Origin: Terfezia claveryi
Taxonomy: Eukaryota > Ascomycota > Pezizomycetes > Pezizales > Pezizaceae
DNA: 64,000 nt
Reading direction: 5' to 3'
Assembly: GCA_015179025.1 (NCBI GenBank)
Contig: WHUX01000152.1
Location: forward strand, 1-64,000
Each line of letters starts with the position of its first letter. Positions within the stretch are counted from its first letter, which is position 1. The translations under genes and the position numbers were made by a program. The notes beneath the pieces were generated by a model, which had not been told where the DNA came from, did no database searches, and worked only from the letters and a program-made list of their open reading frames with translations. Positions 35,001-45,331 of the stretch are shown one piece after another.

Positions 35001-36751
35001 CGTAGTTTGTGACAAAGGTGCTGTAGGCGGAGAATGTAGAATCGATATTTGGATGTGGGGTTTTGAGGCGAGTAAGGAGGGCATTGCGGGTCTGCTGCAA
35101 CTTGGATTCGCTAGAGTTGAAAAAAGCATATTAGTATACCACCAAAGTATGGGGCATGTGTAACATACCTAAATGATACACCTAAATCCTCCGTCAACAG
35201 CTCCAGGTACCTATCCCACAGCAAATGACTTTCTGTGATATGATCCTTGATTGAATCCACCGCCTGTGCATATACGCCGATCAACATGTCCCACGTAAAA
35301 ATCTCCCCCAACTCCTCATCAATCTCATCCCCCTCCCCACTGCCATTTTGAATTACTGCAGCCGCCCCCTTCCTAAATTGGTCCTCCAATTGATCTACAT
35401 AGACCTTCCACAACTTTACACTCATCGGCTGCTCCTCCACCGCCTTTGAGCAGAGGTCAATAACCTTCAGCCTCCCTTCTAGATCGTGACACGCCTGATC
35501 CTCATCCTCGATCCACTCTAGCCACCCCTGCTCCCCCACCTGCATTGTCTCACTAGCAAAACTCCTCACAGACTCCAACTCTGACCGGACCTCCTCCGTT
35601 CTCAAAGCATGGTATTTCCTCCTCAACAAGGCAATAAACTCTAAATGCGCCGGTTTATAAAGTGGGTACCGCTCAAGTAATATTCTCAATTCTTGTATCC
35701 TCGCTGTGTCATCATCCCCTTCCGCTTCTTCATTCTCCCGCTGTAGCGGATTATCTTCATCCATTGGTTCCGGCTCCGGATCTGCACGCGCTAGTTGTGA
35801 TTCTGGTACCAGGGCTGGGTATGTGTTGGGGTGCTGCTCCTGCTGCTGCTGCTGCAGCAATGATGGCGGCGGTGATGGTAGGGATGCCGAGACATGCTCG
35901 TCCTCTTCCTCCAATCCCAAATCAGACTCGTCCTCCCATACCCTCTTCCGGCGCCTTGGCTGTGGAACCTCCGGCATGCTTGTCTCTGCCGATCGGTGTT
36001 CCCCGAGTGGATCGTACCGCCTCCCAGAGCTCCCCATTCGCGCAGACTCCAGTCCGCTCCACTCCGACTGCGAATAGTGGTTCCGGACGACCTGTGTCGT
36101 CGAATCGTTCAGCACGTTTGGATACGCCGCCTTTGCAGAGGTGGTGTTGTGGTTGGGGTGGTGTTGGTGGAGGTGATTATCGTAGTCGTGTTTGTAATGG
36201 CGTTGGTGTTGCTGCGTTGGTGGTGGTGACAACGGTACCTGCTGCAACACCGGTAAGGAATGTGGCAACGGCGGTGGCCCCAGCGGTGCGACAACAACAG
36301 GGGAATAAAGCTGTGGCGACGACGACGACGGCGGCGGCGGTCCCATACTATGTGAATGACTGCTGTTGCTCGATCCCATCGCACTACTACTACCATGTAC
36401 TGAATCATAAAGGCCCCCAAGACTGCCCAAACTTATCCCCCTTCCTCCGGGACTAAGCACCGGCATGGTAATCTGAGGAGGCTCAGCCTGGTCGTGAATT
36501 GGATCGTAGTACCCACCCATTCCCGACGACGAGCTTGAAGACTTAGACATGGCCTTCTCCACGCTCTCGACGTCGTACCCTCCGTTTTCCCACAGCGCCG
36601 CTTGGTTAAGAGGGTGAATCGGGCTGGGAGCCTGAATTGGTACGTCTGAGGGTGTTGACGAGTAGAGTTCCGGGCCGGTGCGCTCGCCTGTTTGGTGGGA
36701 AGGCATTCGGGGCCGGGGGGCGTCGGGTGAGAGCAACGAGGAGATGTTCAT
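32099..36751 (-). CDS. PRP24: U6 snRNP recycling factor Prp24/SART3-like, 1467 aa
   Basis: RNA-binding protein that anneals U4 to U6 RNA and recycles the spliceosomal snRNP. Exons: 35169-36751, 34696-35110, 34262-34565 and 32099-34200. The order of parts fits human SART3: HAT helices at about residues 340-880 (e.g. LLWDRYLELLTEDLGVSF, NLWSRYLVAMEARF, SWLWYYRWEF), a Lys/Arg-rich nuclear signal (AKRRRS), then four RRMs starting near 984 (TTVIVRNL), 1060 (STLYVTNF), 1152 (EVFLKNVDF) and 1285 (TLVILNL). The C-terminus ends SNADFKAMFLKK, the LSm2-8-binding SNFFL-type box. Odd: about 300 residues of Ser/Pro/His/Gln-rich, disordered sequence precede the first acidic and HAT part, beginning MNISSLLSPDAPRPR. 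That opening resembles the N-terminus of some fungal transcription factors (weak memory), so a fusion or a missed gene boundary is possible. The minus strand of the 3' half is strongly G-rich. Confidence 0.9.
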
Positions 36752-37484
36752 GGTTGATTTGATCCGGGTAACAGGGCGGTCCTCAGTCTTTTGCAGGCAG
36801 TAGGCAGAACCTGAGTACCTGAGTACCGATGTTAGTTGGGTGGATCACCCACGGGCGCTTTTTTTTTTTTTTTTTTTTTTTCTTTTCTTTTTCTTCTCTG
36901 CAAATGCCTTTGTCTATAGTGAAACGGTGGCTTTCCAGTGATGTGTGTCGCGCGCGAAACGAGCCTTCGGCGGCTGCTGACTGGCCTTCTTCAAGTGCGC
37001 AAAAAAATAAAAAAGGCCGTGACGAGGAAGGGAAAGTTGGCAGATGTAGTGTGGGTGTAGCAGACAAAATTTGAGGGGGAGAGTAGGGGGATTGGGGGAG
37101 AGAGAAGGGGGGGGGGGTGTGAGAGTGGGGGTGTGTGGGGGGAGGCCAGTACCCTTACTCCAGTACCCTACAGAGTACCCTAGATCGTGAATGAATCGCA
37201 CACACCTAATAATAATGGCGAAGCAAAGCAAGGGACAGAGGGTAGGCAAAATATCGGCCCTCCGTTTTGAATGTTTTTTTTTTTTATTATTATTTGCTTT
37301 CCGTATCTTTTTGTCCGCGTCGCTTCGGTGGAGGGCTTGATCGTAGGAGGGACTTCTGGTTGGGTTGGGATAGGCGGTGGGTTGGGGGAGGGGGGGGGTG
37401 GGGGAGGGGGAGGGGGAGGAGGGCAGTGGTAGCAGCTAGGAGCGCCGGGGGTTGAAAGGGGGGTAACGCCACGCCTCGCTCGTG

Positions 37485-37540
<56 letters not shown>

Positions 37541-37969
37541 GTGTATCGCGATGGACGCGGGGCCTGGGTCACTGACGGGGACGCGGAGAATACAATATAT
37601 TGAGGGAAGCGAGGCAGCCTTGCGATTCGGCTTCTTGTTCTTCTACTGCTGCTGCCTTCCTAGCGCCGACTCACTCGGATATGTGACAGTGTGACAGTAC
37701 AGCAGTATGGCAGTATGAACAGCACGAACGGCAGGATACTTGGAGAAGAAAGCCACAATACCGGGACACAGCAATACAATACAATACAATACAATACAAT
37801 AGGTGGAACGTGTCCAGCACAATACAGACAGGCGACTCTGGCCCGGCCGGACGGGGCGGACGGGGCGGACGGGGGCGCCCTGGGGCCTTACTTCCCACAG
37901 ATCGGGAATTACAGATACTACGGCACTTGTCACATACCTATACACACACACGCGCACGCACGAGGGGTT

Positions 37970-38100
37970 GGTTGTAGGTGTTGTAGGTGTTGTAGGTGTT
38001 GTAGGTGTGGGTGTTGTTTGTGTGGTTGTTGTAGGTAGTGTAGGTGTTGTAGTTTTTGGTGTGTGATTGGGGGTGTTGTAGGTGTATGTTAGGTGTTGTA
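37970..38100 (+). repeat. GTTGTAGGT minisatellite
   Basis: Four near-perfect 9-bp units at the left decay to the right into GT-rich variants. Because the unit is 9 bp, all three frames stay open, giving false ORFs such as VVGVVGVVG. Confidence 0.8.
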
Positions 38101-38317
38101 ATGTTGGGGGGAGGTTTGATTATTCTACTGTACGGAGTAGCGACGCCTGTAGGTAGAGGGTAGAGTTGTACCTATGTATCGTAAATTTACGCCTCATCAT
38201 CGTCATCATCAATGGGGGGGGGGGGGGGGGCCAGGTATCTGTACTGTATGATGTGCATCTAACCGTTGTTGTATGTTATATGGGATGTGGGGATAACATA
38301 TTGATCCGTACTTTTTG

Positions 38318-38510
38318 GATAAATAAAAAAAAGTAAAAATAAAAAATAAAAAATAAAATAAAACATAAAAATAAAAATAAAACTAAAACTAAAACTAAAA
38401 AAAAAAAAATAATTAAAAAAAATAAAAAATAAAAATAAAAATAAAAAATAAAAAAAATAAATAATAATAATAATAAAAAGTAAAAAATAATCAAAAATAA
38501 AAACACATTT
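38318..38510 (+). repeat. A-rich strand-asymmetric tract
   Basis: Simple AAATA/AAAAT variants, with only a handful of C and G, almost all purine plus T on one strand. It is flanked within 100 bp by a G17 and a C16 run. Confidence 0.8.
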
Positions 38511-38913
38511 TTACAACAATGCTATTTCCCCCCCCCCCCCCCCACCCCTGCACCAACACACACACCACACCTCTCTTCTACTACAAAACAACAAGGGCAA
38601 ACAAAAATTCCCAGTCACGATCAAATCCCAACTGGAACACAAAACCTTCCGAGCCAATCGTGACTGATCACCTCCAACCGATTTTCTGATCTCTCTTCCT
38701 GCAACCTCCCCTGCCATCGGTATAAGATCACGAGAAGCTGGAAAAGAGGGGCTATGCTTCTTCCGGTATAGCGCGCCGGTGTGGCAAGGGCCCCCGGGTT
38801 TCTTGGCGCCGAGGCCGGAGCAAAAGCTCACCCGTCAAAGTAATATCCCCCCCGCCTTGCTGACCTCCGGGGCCGAAATACTCCCTCCCCCCAAAAATCA
38901 CAACCCCCCCATC

Positions 38914-39840
38914 ATGAACAACCTCCGCCTAGGGGCGGCGGGCAGCCTGCTCACCCACCGCTCGCCCTGCCCCGGCATATCCTTCCTGCACCGCCGGCCA
39001 ACCGCCCTCTCCCCCTTCCCCCAATTCAACCAACAAACCCGGCACAAATCCTGGTTCGGCTGGCCCAGCAAAAAGGACGACACGCCCGCCCCCAGCAGCA
39101 GCGACTCCCGCTCGCTCCTCTCCTTCCTCAAATCTAGCCCCAAAACCACCACCCAATCCATGCTTCCCCCCGCCTTCGAAAAAGGCGGGCTAGCAAGCTC
39201 CTCCGTGTTCGGGTCCGAGCCTACCGAAGAAACCCCCGCCTCCAGCACCTCCATCCGCACCATCACCTCGCAGGAGTATCTCTCCCTCGTGGACCCCACC
39301 CGCTCCGCGACCTGGTCCTGGCCCAAACGCTTCGAGGCGCGGCAGCACCGGCGCCGCGGCCGGCTCACCCGGCAGATGCGCATCCTCCAGACGGAGCGCT
39401 CTCACACAGCGAAATCACACTGGATCAAGACCTCCGTGAAGAAACTTGCCCCGTTGGCACGGCAGATCTCCGGCCTGCCCCTCAACGATGCAATTGTGCA
39501 GATGCGCTTCTCGCCAAAGAAGGCAAGTACGGATATAATGAACCTCCTTGGCGAAGCGAGAATGGAGGCCATGGTCCGGAGAGGAATGACCGACGGAGAG
39601 ATGTTTGTGAGTCAGGCGTGGGTTGGCAGAGGCACATATGATAAGGAGATGTCACATAGAGCGAGGGGAAGGATAGATATGCTGAGGAAGCCGTATACGA
39701 GCATTACAGTTGTGTTGAAGGAGAATGCGACCAGGGAGCGGATTGAGAGGGAAAAGCGGGAAAAGAAGGAGAGGAAGAAGGTCTGGGTGCATTTACCAAA
39801 TAAACCGATTTATGGCCAGCAGCAGTATTATCAGTGGTAG
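38914..39840 (+). CDS. MRPL22: Mitochondrial large-subunit ribosomal protein uL22m, 308 aa
   Basis: Nuclear-encoded protein of the mitochondrial ribosome that lines the peptide exit tunnel. Intronless. The N-terminus (MNNLRLGAAGSLLTHRSP, then HRRP and TRHKSWFGW) is basic and free of acids, as a mitochondrial presequence should be; the FGW after Arg-His-Lys is typical of a cleavage region in fungal mitoribosomal proteins. The L22 core starts at SVKKLAPLARQISGLPLNDA and continues IVQMRFSPKKASTDIMNLLG, with the long beta-hairpin tip around EMSHRARGRIDMLRKPYTSI. The tail is Lys/Glu-rich and ends near PNKPIYGQQQYYQW. An upstream in-frame Met at 38779 would add 45 residues rich in Pro; 38914 gives a better targeting signal. 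Confidence 0.92.
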   Translation: MNNLRLGAAGSLLTHRSPCPGISFLHRRPTALSPFPQFNQQTRHKSWFGWPSKKDDTPAPSSSDSRSLLSFLKSSPKTTTQSMLPPAFEKGGLASSSVFGSEPTEETPASSTSIRTITSQEYLSLVDPTRSATWSWPKRFEARQHRRRGRLTRQMRILQTERSHTAKSHWIKTSVKKLAPLARQISGLPLNDAIVQMRFSPKKASTDIMNLLGEARMEAMVRRGMTDGEMFVSQAWVGRGTYDKEMSHRARGRIDMLRKPYTSITVVLKENATRERIEREKREKKERKKVWVHLPNKPIYGQQQYYQW

Positions 39841-40277
39841 ATAGAGTTGGGGTGGTGTGAGGGGGGAGGGGAGGAGGGAGGAGAGGGGATTGTACATATA
39901 TAGGTGAAGGGTATGTGTAGCTGTATTTATAGAGCATTGCATTGCATTCTCTCCCTCCCGCGCGCGCCTCTCTGTATTGTACAGCCCAAAAATTTACCCA
40001 CCCTGAAATGGAATATAGCCGCACCTAATACTAATGAATGCTAATGAGAAGTCTTGCACACTTTTACCCTGAACTTGGGTACATGAATCAAAGCACCCCG
40101 CTGATAAGACAAGACAGTAAAGGGTACTGACATCGACTGCTATAGCTAACAACAACAAATATATATAGTACGTAGCAATAGCAGTTACCCCCCTTCCTCC
40201 ACCGCACCCCTCCCCTTCGACCATCTAGGAAGATGAGGAGGAAAAAAAAAAAAAAGAAAGGCATAGACAGAAACCTG
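39841..40277. other. Convergent 3' flanks of uL22m and MRC1
   Basis: A/T-rich with a G-rich patch after the uL22m stop. No gene seen. Confidence 0.5.
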
Positions 40278-43200
40278 TCATTTTAGACCCACTCTAACGG
40301 TAATAATTCCGAAATACAACAAAGGGAAGAAAAAAAAACAACCACCACTGGTCATGCTAATCAAATCCCCCTCCCGCCAACACCCCCCCCAACCCACCCG
40401 CCCCTCCTCCAACCCCAGTCTTCTTCCCCCCAAACCCCCCATCTCCTTCCTGCTCCTCCTCAGCATCTCCATCCTCCTCCTCTCCTCCTCCCTCCCCGCC
40501 GTACCCCCAGCTTTCCTCCCCTTCTCCCTCAGCTCCCCCCTCTCCCTCGCATGGTAGCTAATACTACTACTGCCCTTCGCACCTCTTTTCTTCACCAAGT
40601 CTGCTCCTGCTCCACCTCCCACACCCACACCACCGGCACCCGCATCAGCCTCCAATTGCGAATTCGTCGTCGCCCGCCGGAGGAGGCCTGGGACGCGGAA
40701 CGCAGCTGGGTCCGCATCGGATGGGTTGTGGAAGGCCAGCTTGGAATTGGTGTTGTGAGCAGTGTTCTCCAGGGTCGCAGTGCGTTTAAGTGAAATTCTG
40801 TCAATGACAGTTCTGTTTGTTCTGCGAAAATTTCTTGCTGTTGCCGCAGTAATAGAAGTGGTAGTGGTAGTAATTTCAGTAGAATCATCAGCAGCACCCT
40901 CAGGGTCCGGCGCGCCAATGAGACTTTCCCCCATCTCATGATCCTGATCGGAGTGGCCATCAGTATTATCATCATCGCTCAAATCCGACAAACCACCACC
41001 CAACCTCTCGTCGTCGTCCACCAAAAACGACAACTGGCTTCTAATCTCCGCCAGCCCCACATCCCTCTTCTTGCCCCCCACTCTCGATTTCGGTAACCTC
41101 GGCCCCTTCGAAAACGCATCATTGTCACTGCCCGCACCACCTAGTGAATCTTCCCTCTGTAACCTACCCCCCTCCCTCCTTATAAGCTTCCTCCCTTCTC
41201 CCCCAGCAACCACCTCCTTCTCCCCAATAGGCGTATCTAGAGCCTGACTCAACTCCTCCTCATCCTCCATCACATCCAAGAACATGCCCTGCTCATCTCC
41301 CTCATTATCCTGCAAGCACTCCAAAAACGCCTTGCGCTTCGGATTCTCCGCAATCTTACTAATCTTTCTATCTTCCAACAACATTTTCCTCAACCTCGCC
41401 TCATTTCTCCTCCTCACGGCCCTCCTCCTGTCCTCTTCATCATCCGAATCAGAAACATCAAAGTCCGCACCGGCGCCCCGCTTTCTCCTCAGCCCCCCAT
41501 TTTGCAAATCCTTAAACAGCTTCGTAACATTCCTCGCGTCCTCCTCCCGCTCTTTTTCGGCGTAGAACGCTTCGAGTTTACTTCTCTCCTTTGCAGTATC
41601 GAGGGTGGTGTTATCATCGAGCATGTCACCTAGTTCCCGTCGGACTTTCTCATCGGCGTTAGAGTCATCGGAGTCGGGCTCATCGGCGCCACCAATCCCC
41701 GCCCACTCGTCTTCTGATTCTTCTGCTTGCTCGTGTACGAGGGTCTTTGCTTCGGAGTTTTTCTTGTTGAAGGCGTCAAGGGCTTGTTTGCGTTTAGCGG
41801 ATTTTGCTGCTTTTTTCATGAGGGCGAAGGCGTTGGATTGTTCGTCGTCACTAGATTCGCCAGCCTCCTCCGCCTCCTTCTCTGTAGCACGGAGGAGTCG
41901 CCTTGGTTTCTTCTTTTTCAGACTAGCTAAAGGCGACATTTGCTGTGTTGAATCTACCAGTGTACCCTGGTTTTGTGTCGCTTGCGTCTGTGTTGGCTTG
42001 GGAGTATCAAACCTCTTCACTTTGTCCTCGAAATACTCAAATCCTCTATCCGGGGTCGGATTTGGCCATTGAGATTGTGACTGTGTGGCAAGGTACCCAG
42101 TGATGTTGGTGTTATAGCTATCCTCCTCTGTATGGATCTGTGACTGTGTATACCTCAGATCCACCCCGGGGAAACTATGTTGACCACCATCCTTTTGCAA
42201 TTCACCATCATCACCCGACTCCGACGGCCTCGGCGGCGTCTGAGACTGGTTATAGGCCAAATCAACCTGCATATCCTTATCACTCTCAATTTGAGTTTCC
42301 CTAACCACCTCTTCTTTTTTCTTCTCCTCAGCAGCCGCACCACCCCACCCCCTCGGCGCCTGCGAATTCCCCAAAGCATTCACAGGCATCTTCCTCAGAA
42401 CCTCCAACCCACTAACACCTCCACCATTCCTCGTCGGTGTCTTCCTACTCAACGTAAACGGCTCCGGGTCCTGACTATCATCCGCAAACGTCCCCGCAAA
42501 CATCTGCGTAAGCCCCAGCGGCGCGCCAACATCTATGTCTGGGAACGCCGCGAACGGGTTCTTGCTCTTTTGCTTATGGCTAGCCGAAGGTGAAGGCGGT
42601 TTTGGGGAGTCGGGGCTGGCAATGGTGCCTTGGAACATCTGCGTTAGGCCCATTGGTACGTCGTCGAATCCCGCAAAGGCGGCAAAGGGGTTTTTTGATT
42701 TTGCGGGCGTGCTGGGGATGGAGGTAGGGTCGAGGTCCATCGCGTCTGGGCCAGTGATGGTCTCTTCGTCCGAGTCATCATCGTCGATAATATAGGGTTT
42801 TCTTCGCGGTCTTCTAGTTTTAGGAACTACGTTCTTGGACTCGATGTCGTCGTCTTCCTCCCCTTCCTCCTCACCATCCTCACCAGCTTCATCAGCAATA
42901 AACGATGAGCGGACTTGAACATCCCCCCAATTCATCTCCTCATCCCCATTCTCCTTTTGCTCCTCCTGCCCCTCCTCATCACCATCATCCTCACCCTTCT
43001 CTTCATCCGAAAAGTCGTCCACCCCGGACGCTTCCTCCTCGTCCCCACTCCCCAAAATATCCTCCTCCTCCTCCCCACTCAACTCATATAACCCCTCCTG
43101 CCCCTCCTTCTCCGCCCAATCCCCATCCTCTTCTTCATCATACTCATTCCCACTCTCCCTCACATACTCCTCCTCCTCACTATCCTCATCCGGCACCGTC

Positions 43201-44956
43201 TCCCCTCGCAAAATCGCCGCCAACCTCATCTCCTTCTTCTCCTTCTTCTTAATCCTCTCCGCCTCAAGTCTCGCCTTCTCCATCTGCTCTTGTACACTAT
43301 CCACCGCCTTCATCATCTCCTCACGCGTAGGGATATACACCCCCTTCGCCACCAACTCCGCAATCTTCTCCTCCCTATCCTTGATCGCCTGCTGGCGTGA
43401 TTTCTGGAGTAAAATAGCCGACAATATCTTTGGATTCAATTTCGATTTCTGGTTTGGAGATTTATTCAAGGGCCTAGTATTCCCCGATCGCTTTCTCAGG
43501 TCTGATATCGCAGACTCCTTCTTTGCCAATTCTCGAGACCTTTTCTCCTTCTGCTGCGCTTCGAGGATAGCGAGTTTCCGCGCTTGAAGTGCCGCGTATT
43601 TACTATGTAGTTGCGTTTCTTGTTTTGCTTTCGCCTGAGTGGAGAGCGTCGAGGGGTCGACTATTTCGATGTCTGAGTCATCACCACCGGAGTCGATGGT
43701 GATGGGGTATTTTGAGAAATCGACTTTGACAGGGGGAAGATTGAATTCTTTCTTTGGTTTGCATTTTGGGGGGTTGGGGGGTCGATGGCACGGCCTTTAC
43801 CTTTGTCGAGACTTGGTACGGTGGTGCTCATAGTTGTGGATGGAGGTATATCATCAACGTCACCGACACCGAAGGCATTGAGGATGTCCTGTGCTATAGA
43901 TGTCTTGACCTCCTCATCATTTTTTATCTCGGCTTTCCTCTCTATAGACATCTCCTCCACCTTCACCTCCGGCTGCTTCTCGGCAACCTTCCCCCCCTCC
44001 GCCGCCGATGGTACTTTCTGCTGCCTAAACCCAAACTTTGCAAACAACTCCTCCTTCCCAATCTTCCTCTTCGTCTTTGACTCATGCACCAACTGCATTC
44101 CCCTCGCTAACCTCGCCGTCTCCCTCGCCATATCCTCCATGGCCTTCTTCCCCGCTGCGCGTTTCTGGCGGGGGCGCATTGATGATTCTAGAGCCCGCGC
44201 CCCCTCGGAATCTTCATCGCTGCTATCGCGATCAAGTTCCGCAGCGAACGCACGGCGCGCAGCTGCTTTTGCTGCCTCGGCGGCTTCTTTTTCTTTGCGC
44301 TCCTTATGCTTTTTCGCGACGAGTGCGGCGAAGCGTGGGTTTTTGAGGTGGTTTTCAGGGAGGCTTTCGTCGAAGCTATCTTCTTCGGTTACGCTGTCCT
44401 TGGGGAGAGTAGGGTCGTTTTCCTTATCCTCATCGTCGGGTGCGGGTGATTTTGATCGTTGAACAGTGAAATCCGACTCCTCCTCTTCATCATTCTGCCA
44501 AAATGGATCTTTCCTCGTATTCGTTTTCGACTTTGGGGAACCAGCTTTCCGTATCCGGCTTCTCCTTACCGTCGCTGTAACCTCCTCCCCACCACTATCC
44601 CCATCAACATCTATCCTCCCCTCCTGCATCCCCGCCCAGGCCCTCGGTCTTCTTCTCACAGACTCAACCACCCCTTCCTCATCATCCTCTTCCCCCTCCT
44701 CCTCACCATCCATCCTTATATCCCCATCCCCATCCTCCCCAGCCATAGGTATATTTGCCTCCACCCTCGCTCTCGGGCTTCCACTCCCCTCATTATCTCC
44801 ATCGTCACTATCCTCAAACCCCGCAAGTAACGCTTTGATCTTACTCCGAGGGGTTAAATCGAATCGGCCATCGCTTATTGGCGACCTGCGGGGAGTGGAA
44901 GGGCCGGATATGGTGGATAGTTGGGGGGAGGTGAGTGCTGCAGCGGGAGATGCCAT
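40278..44956 (-). CDS. MRC1: Replication checkpoint mediator Mrc1 (claspin-like), 1541 aa
   Basis: Fork protein that links the CMG/Tof1 machinery to the checkpoint kinase Cds1/Rad53. Exon 1 is 43801-44956 and exon 2 40278-43747 (53-nt intron with GTAAAG donor). The intron has a poor branch site; a 68-nt alternative using the donor at 43819 also keeps the frame. Evidence: an almost wholly charged protein with dense acidic runs (GDEEEASGVDDFSDEEKGED), the FWQNDEEEESDFTV-type patch, KNPRFAALVAKKHKERKEK, repeated SQ/TQ sites for ATM/ATR kinases (e.g. YNQSQTPP, YTQSQIHT, ATQSQSQW, QTQATQNQ), two near-identical NPFAAF...PLGLTQMF motifs about 50 residues apart, and the conserved core DDNTTLDTAKERSKLEAFYAEKEREEDARN then RKAFLECLQDNE. 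The last 40 or so residues look non-conserved, so the true stop may differ. The minus strand is G-rich because of Glu/Gly codons. Confidence 0.87.
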
Positions 44957-45331
44957 TGTTCGTTATGGGTTGATATATGGAATGAGTATTGGTGAATCGT
45001 AAGATTCAGGAAGGATATCCGAAAAATCCCAATTGAGTTGTTCAGTGGGCGATTGAACCTAAAATCAATAGTGATAGCGGGGCATGGTATATTGGTATAT
45101 TGGTATTGGTATATGGGCATATGGGTATATGGGTATCTCGGTGAACTTCCCAACCCGCGTGCGGCAGCGCGTTAATGAATTTCCTTGGCGCGTCACTCAC
45201 GTGACAACGCGCTGTACTTCAGGGAAACCATACTATAATTCCGTAAAGAAGTGTATCTGGGTATCATACACATGTATTGGATATCAAGAATATCAGAGCC
45301 TATCTCTCCGTATCCCTAAGGCCCCACCTCC
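44957..45331. other. MRC1 upstream region
   Basis: Between MRC1 and the next gene on the same strand. It contains repeated GGTATAT(T/G)GG units at 45084-45136 and the ACGCG cluster described separately. Confidence 0.6.
45156..45211 (-). promoter_or_regulatory. Cluster of four MluI cell-cycle box cores (ACGCG) upstream of MRC1
   Basis: ACGCG or its complement CGCGT occurs at 45156-45160, 45168-45172, 45189-45193 and 45207-45211, with a palindromic TCACGTGA at 45197-45204. The cluster lies about 200-255 bp upstream of the MRC1 ATG. MBF/DSC1 binds such boxes in G1/S genes of yeasts, where MRC1-type genes are cell-cycle regulated; use of the same code here is inference. Confidence 0.5.

Larger units (their letters stand above)
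36752..38913. repeat. 2.1-kb low-complexity intergenic zone
   Basis: Divergent spacer between Prp24 and uL22m. From left to right: a T run of 23 (36859-36881), G-rich tracts (37110-37145, 37380-37420), (CT)n at about 37489-37540, about six CAATA units (37772-37801), GGGGCGGAC repeats near 37853-37875, a GTTGTAGGT minisatellite (about 37970-38100), a G17 run (38214-38230), nearly 200 bp made almost only of A and T with the A on this strand (38318-38510), and a C16 run (38528-38543). ORFs here are translations of the repeats. No gene seen. Confidence 0.75.

Noticed and set aside
37803..38066. ORF coding VVGVVG and similar repeats
   Set aside because: A direct translation of the 9-bp minisatellite, open in all frames.
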